From Mycobacterium sp. OAS707 (lineage in GTDB: Bacteria > Actinomycetota > Actinomycetes > Mycobacteriales > Mycobacteriaceae): 64,000 nucleotides of DNA. Numbering within the stretch: the stretch's first letter is position 1; the number at the start of each line of letters is the position of its first letter. The stretch lies in NCBI RefSeq assembly GCF_014873705.1, contig NZ_JADBDS010000002.1:1364001-1428000 (forward strand). Direction: 5' to 3'. Under the pieces are notes generated by a model. That model saw only the letters and a program-made list of their open reading frames with translations, was not told the origin of the DNA and made no database searches. The position numbers and the translations under genes are program-made. Shown one piece after another: positions 9,511 through 17,566 of this stretch.

Positions 9511-10107
9511 TCACCTCACCACGTAGAGCAATGCGAAGATCAGCACCCACAGGAAATCGACGGTGTGCCAATAGGTGGCGCAGGTCTCGACCAACTGCTG
9601 CGATCGCCTGGCGGGACTCCACAACTGGTAGACCGCAACACCCATCACAATGAAGCCGATCAGCAGATGCAGCAGGTGGATCGATGTCAGAAAGAAGAAG
9701 TGCTGGAAGAACTCGTTGCTGGTGAATGTGTTGCCGAGCCGAATCTCCCTGCCCCATTCGAGCACCTTGGAGACCAGGAATGCGACACCGAACCCGATCG
9801 TCAGGAACGCGTCTCTCAGTGCGTCCCGGTACGCCCCTTCGCGAGAAGCCTGGACGCATCGCGCGATCGCCCACGAACTCAGCAGCAGGGCAATGGTGTT
9901 GAACACCCCGAAGCGGAGATCCAACGCGGCCTGGGACTGCAGGTAGAGCTCCCGGTTCTGAATCCGGCCGACGAGATAGACCGAGAAGTACCCCGTGAAG
10001 AGAAGTGATTCGAAAAGAACGAACACCCACATGTCCGGTTGCCCCGGCACGAACCGGGTAGCCTGGCGTCCGGCTTCCGTTGAGGAGTCTTCCTGCAGAT
10101 TCGTCAC
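9511..10107 (-). CDS. Haem-copper oxidase subunit III family protein (NorE/CoxC-like)
   Basis: This 198-aa protein has five membrane segments and the C-terminal signature YWHTVDFLWVLIFALLY, close to the H.VDFLW motif of cytochrome oxidase subunit III. GQPDMWVFVLFE at the N-terminus resembles NorE and CoxC. It is shorter than aa3 subunit III, as in NorE-type proteins. Its start overlaps the preceding membrane gene by 4 bp. It may support an oxidase or a nitric oxide reductase encoded elsewhere, or a membrane oxygenase; the absence of subunit I nearby leaves the partner open. Confidence 0.82.
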   Translation of the reverse strand: MTNLQEDSSTEAGRQATRFVPGQPDMWVFVLFESLLFTGYFSVYLVGRIQNRELYLQSQAALDLRFGVFNTIALLLSSWAIARCVQASREGAYRDALRDAFLTIGFGVAFLVSKVLEWGREIRLGNTFTSNEFFQHFFFLTSIHLLHLLIGFIVMGVAVYQLWSPARRSQQLVETCATYWHTVDFLWVLIFALLYVVR

Positions 10108-10895
10108 TGCATCGCCCCCACCGAATCAGGTTGGGTGCGTTGATGTTTGGGCGGTACTTCAGGCAGGGGTCCGGTGCCGAAATCCTCGCGAACAATCATC
10201 CTGCGCAGCAGCACGATGAAGCAGGCGGTGTAGGTGACGAAGACGACCATGTTGATCCACCATGCGATCGCACCGTTCCAGGCGAAGACGCCGCGTTGGA
10301 AGATCCATGCAGGCGCGACGACGAATTCGGTCAGCGCATTGCACAGGCCCAGATAGCCGAACCACTTCGGGAACACGTCGTTCTTGTCGATCAGGATCGC
10401 AACCAACCACACCAAAGAGCCGATCATGAACACACCCATGGTCCCGCTGAACGACAGGAACGCGAAGTCGTAGAGCCAACGGATCATCTCGGGATCGCGG
10501 TCTGGCCGCATGGCCCCGGCGGTCATCGCAATGGCCATCACCAACATGCCAGGAATGGCGCTGAGCGAATACATGACGAGGTACGAGTATCCGAAAATCC
10601 GGCTCACCGACATACGCCGCATCGAATATGCGAGAAGAGCATTCATCGGCGCGCACAACCCCGAGATGAGAAACACGATTCCGAACCCGGCGAGAATCCC
10701 GTAGTGCCGCGCGTCGAACCATTGCACGACCATCGGGGTGGTCCAGGCCGGGCTCGGCGGCGGCTGAACGCGGGTGACCAGGAAGAACAGCACACCGTAC
10801 AGCTGGTAGAAGATGACCATCACCCACCACGCGAACCACAACTCGCGCTTGGGATGATCGCGCACGTTCCACAACAACCGGCGCAGCGTACTCAT
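10104..10895 (-). CDS. Multi-TM membrane protein of unknown function (first of two in oxidase-like operon)
   Basis: A 263-aa protein with about seven hydrophobic segments, starting MSTLRRLLWNVRDHPKRELWFAWW at ATG 10895, which overlaps the upstream gene stop (ATGA). I do not recognise a catalytic motif. The positions of Trp, Tyr and acidic residues between helices, together with its neighbours, suggest a partner of the oxidase-like subunits. The longer open frame upstream would run into the other membrane gene and is rejected. Size and organisation resemble the next protein, so they could be distant paralogues. Confidence 0.75.
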   Translation of the reverse strand: MSTLRRLLWNVRDHPKRELWFAWWVMVIFYQLYGVLFFLVTRVQPPPSPAWTTPMVVQWFDARHYGILAGFGIVFLISGLCAPMNALLAYSMRRMSVSRIFGYSYLVMYSLSAIPGMLVMAIAMTAGAMRPDRDPEMIRWLYDFAFLSFSGTMGVFMIGSLVWLVAILIDKNDVFPKWFGYLGLCNALTEFVVAPAWIFQRGVFAWNGAIAWWINMVVFVTYTACFIVLLRRMIVREDFGTGPLPEVPPKHQRTQPDSVGAMQ

Positions 10896-11599
10896 GCGGT
10901 GATCCGCTCCTCGGCGCGCCGACGCAAGATGGATTGGCCGAGAACGACTCCCATCACAACGATCCAAGCGGCGATCGCGATGTTCTTGACCCAGAACGAC
11001 AGCAGTCCGTCCCACGCCAGCGGCCCGCTGAACGTCAGCGCCGTGAACGCGGCAGGCGCCAAGGCAACCGCGACAAGAATATTGAAATGCGCCACCCACA
11101 TCTTGAAGACGGGTTGCTCCTGACGGTCCCAGTAGATCGCCAGTGCAAGAAGCAGGCATTGCGCGATCAGGTACGGAACCGAAATGGTGAACGTGATCCA
11201 GGCAAGGTCATTGAGCAGCTGGGTCAGCTCCGGCGCACGTTCCGGACGAAACGAGCCCAGCAGCCAGAACATGTTGGCGATCAAGAAGAGACAGGGCGGC
11301 CCGCCCGCGCAGGCGATCAGACTGTAGGACAAGATCGGCGTGCGGTGCGCCATTCGACGTACCTGCATCGCCAGCAGCATGACCGTCGGGATCAGACCAA
11401 CACCGAACCAGTTGAACAAGATCATGCTGTAACGAATCCGCGCGGTCTCGTCGCGATAGAAGCTCGCGATTTGGTCCGCGGACATCGTCGGTGACATCGG
11501 GTGCACGAAGCCAGGGAAGATGAAGAAGGCGGATACCCAAATGATGGCGATCGCGGGCAGGGTCCAGAACAGGATCAACTCGCCATCCGTGCGTCTCAT
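10892..11599 (-). CDS. Multi-TM membrane protein of unknown function (second of two in oxidase-like operon)
   Basis: A 235-aa integral membrane protein with six or seven hydrophobic segments, starting MRRTDGELILFWTLPAIAIIW. A periplasmic loop after the first helix holds HPMSPTMSADQIASFYRD. No known catalytic motif is visible. It is the first gene of the four-gene minus operon and faces the TetR gene across 89 bp containing two near-identical operator-like sequences. It is probably a regulated accessory of the oxidase-like subunits, but the function is unknown. Confidence 0.75.
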   Translation of the reverse strand: MRRTDGELILFWTLPAIAIIWVSAFFIFPGFVHPMSPTMSADQIASFYRDETARIRYSMILFNWFGVGLIPTVMLLAMQVRRMAHRTPILSYSLIACAGGPPCLFLIANMFWLLGSFRPERAPELTQLLNDLAWITFTISVPYLIAQCLLLALAIYWDRQEQPVFKMWVAHFNILVAVALAPAAFTALTFSGPLAWDGLLSFWVKNIAIAAWIVVMGVVLGQSILRRRAEERITA

Positions 11600-11623
11600 C
11601 GTCGAACCCCTCGCTCAGCGTCG

Positions 11624-11639
11624 GTAGCCGATCGGCAAC
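11624..11639. promoter_or_regulatory. TetR operator-like sequence 1: GTAGCCGATCGGCAAC
   Basis: Near-perfect palindrome, one mismatch pair from the second copy, starting 23 bp before it. It lies 25 bp upstream of the membrane-protein operon start. Confidence 0.7.
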
Positions 11640-11646
11640 TGGGACG

Positions 11647-11662
11647 GTAGCCGATCGGCTAC
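11647..11662. promoter_or_regulatory. TetR operator-like sequence 2: GTAGCCGATCGGCTAC
   Basis: Perfect 16-bp palindrome 26 bp upstream of the TetR GTG start. With copy 1 it forms a tandem pair in the divergent promoter, the classic layout for TetR autoregulation and repression of the divergent operon. Confidence 0.75.
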
Positions 11663-11688
11663 TAGACGGTCAATCCTCGGTTACCCTC

Positions 11689-12294
11689 GTGGCTGTGACC
11701 TCCACCCACGAGGACCGCAGATTCAGCGCAATCACACGGACCGCCGCGCAGACACGTGTATTGGACGCCGCGTTGAAACTCATTGCCGAGCGCGGTGTCA
11801 GCGGCACGTCCCTGCAGATGATCGCCGACGAAATGGGTGTGACGAAGGCGGCCGTCTACCGCCAGTTCAAAACGAAGGACGAGATCGTCATCGCCATCAC
11901 CGAGCGGGAGATGAGCAGGCTCGAGGATGCCGTCGAAGCCGCCGAGACGCAGGGCCACCCGCTGCGGGCGCGCCAGGTTCTGCTCGACAGGATGATCGAG
12001 CAGGCCATCGAGCGCCGCGGCGACTTCAGTGTTCCGCTCTTCGATCCCGTCATCATTCGGCTGCAGGCCGAGTACGAACCGTTCCAGCGGTTCATCGAAC
12101 GTCTCTACGCCGCGCTGCTCGGCACGGAGGCCGGCGTCGAGGCGCGCCTGCACGCTGCGATGCTGTCGAGCGCGATCAGCGTCGCGGTGATGCACCCGCT
12201 GCTGGCCGACGTCGACGGTGAGACACTGCGCGCGCAGCTCAACGAAATGACACGACGGATGCTCAACCTGCCCGCGTCAGCCGGTGGCGGCTAG
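11689..12294 (+). CDS. TetR family transcriptional regulator
   Basis: A 201-aa protein with a TetR helix-turn-helix, VLDAALKLIAERGVSGTSLQ then IADEMGVTKAAVYRQFKTKDEI at about residues 25-68, and a variable ligand-binding C-terminal domain. GTG at 11689 or 11695 could be the start. The short gap after operator 2 (26 bp) suggests a leaderless or very short leader transcript. It faces the oxidase-like membrane operon and probably represses it and itself through the tandem palindromes. The meaB gene is convergent, 4 bp after the stop. Ligand unknown. Confidence 0.9.
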   Translation: MAVTSTHEDRRFSAITRTAAQTRVLDAALKLIAERGVSGTSLQMIADEMGVTKAAVYRQFKTKDEIVIAITEREMSRLEDAVEAAETQGHPLRARQVLLDRMIEQAIERRGDFSVPLFDPVIIRLQAEYEPFQRFIERLYAALLGTEAGVEARLHAAMLSSAISVAVMHPLLADVDGETLRAQLNEMTRRMLNLPASAGGG

Positions 12295-12298
12295 GTTG

Positions 12299-13174
12299 TC
12301 ACGCTTGACCTTTCGTATTGGTCAGCTGCTCCGCGGCTGTATACGGATCGTCCAAACCCTCGGCGACTTGTTTCGCCAGTCGGTCTAACTCCGAATGGTT
12401 CCGCAGCTGTGTTTGTGCCAACGACAAGATCTGCGCCCTGGCACGCGCGATTCGACGTTCCGGGCTGTCCGCCCGATGATGCTCCTCGATTGCGTCCACC
12501 AGCTTGTCGATGCCTTCGCCCTGCGCGGCAACGAGTTTGAGGATCGGCGCCATGGTCTCGCCGCGAAGGTCACGCACTGTTTGGTCAGCGCCCTCGCGGT
12601 CCGCCTTGTTGACGACGACGATGTCCGCCACTTCCAACAAGCCGGCCTTCGCGGCCTGAACCGCATCGCCCGCACCGGGATTCAGGATCACGACCGTCGG
12701 GTCGGCGACCGCAGCGATCTCGATCTCCGACTGACCGACGCCCACAGTCTCCAGCACGATCTGCTCATACGACAGCGCGGCCAACAGCCTGATCGCCGCC
12801 GGAACCGAGGCCGCCAGCCCGCCAAGATGTCCCCGGGTGGCCACCGACCGGATCAATACATCGGAGTCGTTGATATGTGCGGCCATTCGAATGCGGTCAC
12901 CAAGCAGCGCTCCCCCGCTGTACGGCGACGACGGGTCAACGGCGAGCACCGCGACGCGCATGTCTCGCTCCCGGTAGGCACCGACCAATGCGCCGACCGT
13001 CGTCGACTTGCCGGCGCCCGGCGGTCCAGTCACGCCGACGATGCGGGGCGGCGTCGTCGGCCCGACCGCATCGAGAACCTCATTGCGGCGCGGACTCTCG
13101 ACCAGGCTCAGCAACCGGCCGGCGGCACGGATGGACCCGTTGCGCGCCGACTCGATGAGCTCGTCGATGGTCAT
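12299..13174 (-). CDS. meaB: MeaB/ArgK-type GTPase, methylmalonyl-CoA mutase chaperone
   Basis: A 291-aa G3E-type P-loop GTPase: Walker A GPPGAGKS at 50-57, VDPSS near 80, the switch segment SVATRGHLGG near 110, ETVGVGQSE near 142 and base-specificity motif NKAD near 190. MeaB proteins load and protect adenosylcobalamin in acyl-CoA mutases. The cobalamin mutase at 25110-26687 and its small subunit are the likely clients, 12 kb away but in a region with the same operator type. It lies 10 bp after the thiolase gene in the same minus operon. The protein is a little shorter than E. coli ArgK (YgfD). Confidence 0.92.
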   Translation of the reverse strand: MTIDELIESARNGSIRAAGRLLSLVESPRRNEVLDAVGPTTPPRIVGVTGPPGAGKSTTVGALVGAYRERDMRVAVLAVDPSSPYSGGALLGDRIRMAAHINDSDVLIRSVATRGHLGGLAASVPAAIRLLAALSYEQIVLETVGVGQSEIEIAAVADPTVVILNPGAGDAVQAAKAGLLEVADIVVVNKADREGADQTVRDLRGETMAPILKLVAAQGEGIDKLVDAIEEHHRADSPERRIARARAQILSLAQTQLRNHSELDRLAKQVAEGLDDPYTAAEQLTNTKGQA

Positions 13175-13184
13175 CGCCCTCAGT

Positions 13185-14324
13185 CTAGGGAGCCGGAACC
13201 TCGATCACGGTGGCGGAACCCATTCCGCCGCCCGCACACATCGCCGCGACACCGATACCGCCGCCGCGCCTGCGCAGTTCATGCACCAGCGTCACAAGCA
13301 TCCGGGCTCCCGTCGCCGCGACGGGGTGGCCGAGCGAGCAGCCACTGCCGTTGGGGTTGACCTTCTCGGGGTCGAGGTCGAGCATCTTGATCGTGGCCAC
13401 GCACATCGAGGCGAACGCCTCGTTGATCTCGAACAGATCGACATCGGCGAGTGAAAGTCGAGCCCTGCCAAGCGCTTTCGGGATCGCTTCGACAGGCGCA
13501 AGGCCCGTCGACGCAGGGTCCACGCCTACCGACGCCCACGACCGGATGGTCGCCAACGCGTGCAGCCCCAGGCGATCGCTGGCGATGCCAAGTATTGCGG
13601 CGGCGTCGTTGCCGCCGCAGGCGTTGCCCGCGGTAATCGAAAACCCTTCGATCTCGGGGTGAAGCGGCTTTAGCGCGGCCAGCTTCTCCAGAGTGGTGTC
13701 GCGCCGCGGATGCTCGTCGACCTCGAACAGGCCGTGCGGCGTCTCGATGGGAACGATCTCGTGCTTGAACCGTCCCTCGTCAATGGCCTGAATCGCCTTG
13801 CGGTGCGAGCCGAGCGCCCACTCGTCCATCTCCTCCCGAGACACCCCGGCCTTGACGGCGGCGTTCCATCCAACGGTGATCGACATGTCCATGTTCGGCG
13901 CGTCCGGCCGGTTCGGATGGGTCGGCGGGAACCAGTCGACTACTTCGTCACCGACCCGACGCGTGAACCGCGGTGACGTCGACGCCGAGTTCACCCCGCC
14001 CGCCAGGATCAGCTGATCCATACCGGCGCGGATGCTCGCCGCTGCGCTCTGCACGGCGGCCTGGCCCGCGGCGCAGTGCCGGTTCACCGCAAGGCCCGGC
14101 ACCGACGGCAGCCCGGCGGTGATCGCCGCGTGGCGGGCGACGACACCGCCGCCGTAGAGGCCCTCGCCGAGAATCACGTCGTCGATTTGCGAGCTGTCGA
14201 GATCGGATACCGCGGCGCCGACAACGTGCTCTGCCAGCTGATACGCGTCGGTGTCACGCAGTGTGCCCTTCACGGCGGTGCCGATGGGTGTGCGCAGCGC
14301 GGACACGATGACTGCGTCAGGCAT
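13185..14324 (-). CDS. Thiolase (acetyl-CoA acyltransferase)
   Basis: A 379-aa thiolase with the acylated Cys84 in NRHCAAGQAA, NEAFA near 300, GCSLGHPVAATGAR with the catalytic His near 333, and the second Cys in MCAGGGMG near 363. The start is MPDAVIVSALRTPIG at ATG 14324 with GGAGACAC upstream; the longer frame to 14456 crosses the promoter. It should carry out the last beta-oxidation step of the pathway's acyl-CoA intermediates and is cotranscribed with meaB. The GAGAAT palindrome lies 20 bp upstream of the start, the same spacing as at the MhpC-like gene. Confidence 0.93.
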   Translation of the reverse strand: MPDAVIVSALRTPIGTAVKGTLRDTDAYQLAEHVVGAAVSDLDSSQIDDVILGEGLYGGGVVARHAAITAGLPSVPGLAVNRHCAAGQAAVQSAAASIRAGMDQLILAGGVNSASTSPRFTRRVGDEVVDWFPPTHPNRPDAPNMDMSITVGWNAAVKAGVSREEMDEWALGSHRKAIQAIDEGRFKHEIVPIETPHGLFEVDEHPRRDTTLEKLAALKPLHPEIEGFSITAGNACGGNDAAAILGIASDRLGLHALATIRSWASVGVDPASTGLAPVEAIPKALGRARLSLADVDLFEINEAFASMCVATIKMLDLDPEKVNPNGSGCSLGHPVAATGARMLVTLVHELRRRGGGIGVAAMCAGGGMGSATVIEVPAP

Positions 14325-14343
14325 GGGTGTCTCCGTTTCGTAT

Positions 14344-14358
14344 GAGAATGCTATTCTC
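14344..14358. promoter_or_regulatory. Operator-like palindrome, site B: GAGAATGCTATTCTC
   Basis: Perfect 6-3-6 inverted repeat between the thiolase and SDR genes. It contains TATTCT, a plausible -10 for the plus-strand SDR operon, and lies 20 bp from the thiolase start and 38 bp from the SDR start. Same arms as sites A and C. Confidence 0.75.
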
Positions 14359-14395
14359 TCAGTTCGAGAGTGCCAGTTGCAAGAAGGGGAACCAC

Positions 14396-15160
14396 ATGCA
14401 AATCGCAGGTAGCTCGGCGATCGTTGTCGGCGGAGCCGGTGGCCTGGGTGAGGCAACCGTTCGCCGCCTGCACGACGCGGGAGCCAAGGTCGTCGTTGCC
14501 GACCTCGCCGATGACAAAGGCAAGGAACTCGAAAACGAGCTCGGCGTGCGCTACGTCCGCACGGACGCCACGTCCGAAGAGTCGGTCAACGCGGCCATCG
14601 CGGAAGCGACGTCGCTGGCTCCCCTGCGAATCTCGGTCGACACCCATGGCGGCCCGGCCGGCGGCGGGCGGCTGGTCGGCAAGGACGGTTCTCCGCTGAG
14701 CATGGAGGCCTTCGAGAAGACCATCACGTTTTATCTGACCGCGGTGTTCAACGTGATGCGGTTGGCGGCAGCCGAGATCGCGAAGTCCGAGCCGCTGGAA
14801 GAGGGCGGGCGTGGCGTGATCGTCAACACCGCATCGATCGCGGGCTATGAGGGGCAAATCGGCCAGCTGCCCTACTCCGCCGCCAAGGGTGGCGTGCTGG
14901 GCATGACACTCGTTGCGGCGCGCGACCTTTCGCCACTCGGGATCCGCGTCGTCACCATTGCGCCCGGCACCATCAACACCCCGGCATACGGCAAGGCTGC
15001 CGATCAGCTGGAGCAGTACTGGGCGCCGCAGATTCCGTTCCCCAAGCGCATGGGTCGCTCGACTGAGTATGCGCAACTGGCGCAGAGCATCATCGAAAAC
15101 GACTATCTCAATGGGGAAATCATTCGTCTCGACGGGGCGCTGCGGTTCCCCCCGAAATGA
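14396..15160 (+). CDS. SDR oxidoreductase, 3-hydroxyacyl-CoA dehydrogenase type
   Basis: A 254-aa classical SDR with nucleotide motif GGAGGLG at 12-18, DLAD near 36, catalytic Ser147 in NTASIAG, and Y160xxxK164 in YSAAKGG. The insert HGGPAGGGRLVG and the QLPYSAAKGG context resemble type 2 3-hydroxyacyl-CoA dehydrogenases (HSD17B10-like). ATG 14396 has AAGAAGGGGA upstream. It is first of three overlapping or adjacent SDR genes facing the thiolase operon, so a 3-hydroxyacyl-CoA oxidation step is a reasonable inference. Confidence 0.9.
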   Translation: MQIAGSSAIVVGGAGGLGEATVRRLHDAGAKVVVADLADDKGKELENELGVRYVRTDATSEESVNAAIAEATSLAPLRISVDTHGGPAGGGRLVGKDGSPLSMEAFEKTITFYLTAVFNVMRLAAAEIAKSEPLEEGGRGVIVNTASIAGYEGQIGQLPYSAAKGGVLGMTLVAARDLSPLGIRVVTIAPGTINTPAYGKAADQLEQYWAPQIPFPKRMGRSTEYAQLAQSIIENDYLNGEIIRLDGALRFPPK

Positions 15161-15897
15161 CCCTGGCGGGGAAAGTCGCGTTCGTCGCCGGCGCCAGCCG
15201 AGGCATCGGGGCGACGATCGCCCAGGCGTTGGCCCGCGAAGGTGCGGCCGTCGCGGTTGCTGCGCGCTCCGAACACGAGGGCAAGGTACCGGGCACGATC
15301 CACACGGTCGCCGACCGAATCACGTCGGCCGGTGGCCGCGCCATCGCTGTCTCGTGCGATGTCACGAGCGAGGATTCGGTCGAAGCAGCTGTCGCACAAA
15401 CGGTTTCGGAGTTCGGTGGGATCGACATCCTGATCGCGAATGCGGGGGTGCTGTGGCTCGGCCCGATCGAGTCGACTCCGCTGAAGCGTTGGCAGCTGTG
15501 TCTGAACGTCAACCTGACCGGTGTCTTCTTGGTGACGAAGGCCGTGATCCCGCACGTGAAGGTGCGCGGCGGCGGGTCGCTGATCGCGATCACGACGACC
15601 GGCGTCGGTATGGTCGAGCACGGCTCGAACGCGTATTGGGTGTCGAAGGCCGGCGCCGAGCGGTTGTACCTCGGCCTGGCCGCGGATCTCAAGGCCGACA
15701 ACATCGCGGTGAACTGCCTCAGCCCCTCGCGGGTGGTCCTCACCGAGGGCTGGGCCGCCGGTGGCGGCGGCATGCAGATTCCTGACGAGATGGTCGAGCC
15801 ACCCGAGGCGATGGCCAACGCCGCAGTGCTCTTGGCGCATCAGGATGCAACTGGCATCACCGGTACGATCCAGCGCTCAGAAGAACTCGTCCCCTAG
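15157..15897 (+). CDS. SDR oxidoreductase
   Basis: A 246-aa SDR with GASRGIG at 12-18, NAG motif near 95 and Y160xxxK164 in YWVSKAG. The usual catalytic serine position reads TTTG near 147, so threonine may replace it. A distinctive EHEGKVPGTIHT segment near 40-50 resembles the start of the HSDL2-like SDR at 26876. It overlaps the preceding SDR by 4 bp (ATGA). Substrate unknown; a hydroxy-acid or hydroxyacyl intermediate of the pathway is likely. Confidence 0.88.
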   Translation: MTLAGKVAFVAGASRGIGATIAQALAREGAAVAVAARSEHEGKVPGTIHTVADRITSAGGRAIAVSCDVTSEDSVEAAVAQTVSEFGGIDILIANAGVLWLGPIESTPLKRWQLCLNVNLTGVFLVTKAVIPHVKVRGGGSLIAITTTGVGMVEHGSNAYWVSKAGAERLYLGLAADLKADNIAVNCLSPSRVVLTEGWAAGGGGMQIPDEMVEPPEAMANAAVLLAHQDATGITGTIQRSEELVP

Positions 15898-15921
15898 CAC
15901 TGTTTGGGAAAGGGCCCGCGA

Positions 15922-16761
15922 ATGAATCAGGTCTCCGTAATCACCGGTGGCGCAGGCGGAATGGGGGTGGCCACGGCCAAGGTCGTCGGCCAAACCCACA
16001 CAGTCGTCCTCTGCGACGTCCGGCAGAACCGGCTTGATGATGCGACCGCCACGCTCAAGGACCTTGGAATTGCGCCAATAGTCGTCAACTGCGACGTCAC
16101 CGACCGGCAGGCGGTCAACCGTCTGCTCGCGACCGCGGCCGATCTCGGAAAGATCGCCTCGGTCATCCACACTGCTGGGGTCAGCCCCAGCATGGGCGAC
16201 GCCGAGTTCGTCATGAGGACCAACGCGATTGGCACGGTGAATGTCAACGAGGCCTTCTTCGCGTCCGCCGGCGAGGGATCGGCGATCGTCAACGTGGCGT
16301 CAATGGCGGCCCACATGCTTCCCGAGGAAATGATTCCGGCAGAGCGATTTCCGCTTGCCTTGCAGGACGAAGCGGCCTTCATGGACCACATGATCTCGGC
16401 CTGCAACCTCGTACCCGAGGAGGCGCGATCTGGCATCGCCTACGCCGTGAGCAAAAGCTTTGTCAGGTGGTACAGCACGTCGCAGGCCGAAAGGTTCAAC
16501 GGTCGGGGCCTGCGCGTCGTGTCGGTCTCCCCAGGGTCGATCGACACCGAAATGGGCAGGCTCGAGGAGCAGGCAGGCGCCGGTGCGATGGTCGCGGACG
16601 CCGCGGTGCCGCGGTGGGGCAAGCCGGAGGAGATGGCGGAACTGCTGGCCTTCTGTGCAAGTGATCGAGCCGGATACCTCACCGGCACCGATATCCTCAA
16701 CGACGGTGGAGTGATCGCCTCGATGAGAGAGCGCGCCAGAATCGCCGCCCAAAACACTTGA
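15922..16761 (+). CDS. SDR oxidoreductase
   Basis: A 279-aa SDR starting MNQVSVITGGAGGMG at ATG 15922 with GGGAAAGGG upstream; the TTG at 15904 is less likely. It has GGAGGMG at 9-15, CDV near 66, NVASMAA around the catalytic Ser, and YAVSKSF as YxxxK. Between Ser and Tyr there is an insert of about 50 residues rich in acidic residues (EEMIPAERFPLALQDEAAF), typical of 3-alpha-hydroxysteroid dehydrogenase / carbonyl reductase-like SDRs. It is third in the plus-strand SDR operon. Substrate unknown. Confidence 0.88.
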   Translation: MNQVSVITGGAGGMGVATAKVVGQTHTVVLCDVRQNRLDDATATLKDLGIAPIVVNCDVTDRQAVNRLLATAADLGKIASVIHTAGVSPSMGDAEFVMRTNAIGTVNVNEAFFASAGEGSAIVNVASMAAHMLPEEMIPAERFPLALQDEAAFMDHMISACNLVPEEARSGIAYAVSKSFVRWYSTSQAERFNGRGLRVVSVSPGSIDTEMGRLEEQAGAGAMVADAAVPRWGKPEEMAELLAFCASDRAGYLTGTDILNDGGVIASMRERARIAAQNT

Positions 16762-16822
16762 GCGAGCGTGCGTGTCTGCACGCCGACACGCCGCGAAATG
16801 CGTACAGACCGCGCACGTTCGG
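16762..16822 (+). repeat. 60-bp inverted-repeat element, copy 1 (degenerate)
   Basis: Ends CGAGCGTGCG (16763-16772) and CGCACGTTCG (16812-16821) pair with one mismatch. The interior GTGTCTGCACG...GACACGCCGC matches the minus strand of the copies at 17465 and 53508. It begins at the SDR stop codon and may act as a terminator. Beyond it, 16823-17006 holds no recognisable gene or element. Confidence 0.6.
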
Positions 16823-17006
16823 CGCCGTCGAACGTGACAAAACGGCGCGTCCACGGTTGGAGTCCTCTTCATCGACGCGGGAGAGCTGGCCCAGCAGTCA
16901 GCCGAAGGGCGTGTTCCGCAGCTGACTTCACGATTCCTCAGCCAAACCCGTTCGTTCGGCGCAGTCTGTGGCGTAGTGGTGCAAGGCCGCGTGGGGAGGA
17001 AGTGCT

Positions 17007-17465
17007 ATGCCACGAATCATGGGGTTCTCGCATGTCGAGTTGACGGTTTCAGACTGCGACCGGGCTGCCGTCTGGTGGATCGACGTGCTGGGCTTCACGC
17101 TGGTGCACCGGGTCTCCACGGATGTATTCGAGATCCGATCGCTGCTACATCCCTCGGGTATCAACGTCAACGTGATGACTCATACCGCGACCGCGGAGGG
17201 TGGCGCGTTCGATGAACGGCGCGTGGGCCTCGATCATCTCGCATTCCAAGTCTCGGATCGAGACGAATTGCAACAGTGGGTAGAGCATTTGGACGCACTG
17301 GCTGTACCGAACTCGGGAATCATCGACATTGGGTATGGACCTACAGTCGTGTTCCGCGATCCCGACAACATGCAGCTCGAGCTGTATGTCCACCCAGATC
17401 CGAATACCATACAGATGACCGAAGCGGATTCCCCTGAGGCGCAGAAGATCTTGGGCCGCGGGTAG
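17007..17465 (+). CDS. VOC (glyoxalase / extradiol dioxygenase superfamily) protein
   Basis: A 152-aa single-module VOC protein: FSHVELTVSD with His9, a central GLDHLAFQV with a second His near 75, and NMQLELYVHP with a Glu near 127, the three usual metal ligands. FRDPDNMQLEL is the family signature. GGGAGGA precedes the ATG. It could be a methylmalonyl-CoA epimerase-like, glyoxalase-like or ring-cleaving enzyme; single-domain VOC proteins cannot be resolved by motif alone. It stands alone between two copies of the 60-bp repeat element. Confidence 0.85.
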   Translation: MPRIMGFSHVELTVSDCDRAAVWWIDVLGFTLVHRVSTDVFEIRSLLHPSGINVNVMTHTATAEGGAFDERRVGLDHLAFQVSDRDELQQWVEHLDALAVPNSGIIDIGYGPTVVFRDPDNMQLELYVHPDPNTIQMTEADSPEAQKILGRG

Positions 17466-17524
17466 CGAGCGACCGCAGAATGCCACCAAACCGCGGCATG
17501 TCGTGCACAGACACGGTCGCTCGC
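17465..17524. terminator. 60-bp inverted-repeat element, copy 2; probable bidirectional terminator
   Basis: Perfect 11-bp terminal inverted repeats GCGAGCGACCG and CGGTCGCTCGC flank a 38-bp interior. It lies between the convergent VOC and enoyl-CoA hydratase genes and overlaps the VOC stop codon. The same ends occur at 53508-53568, again between convergent genes. There is no U-tract, as is common for mycobacterial terminators. Confidence 0.65.
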
Positions 17525-17562
17525 GGTAGTTGGGGTGTGCGGTAGTTGGGGTGTGCGGTAGT
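17525..17562. repeat. Tandem repeat of a 16-bp unit
   Basis: Two perfect copies of GGTAGTTGGGGTGTGC followed by a partial GGTAGT, immediately after the inverted-repeat element. No coding potential. Probably replication slippage. Confidence 0.8.
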
Positions 17563-17566
17563 CGGC

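Noticed and set aside
16823..17006. Small gene between the SDR operon and the VOC gene
   Set aside because: Short frames only, without start plus ribosome site or motif.
17525..17562. CRISPR array
   Set aside because: Repeat units are contiguous without spacers and only two and a half copies.
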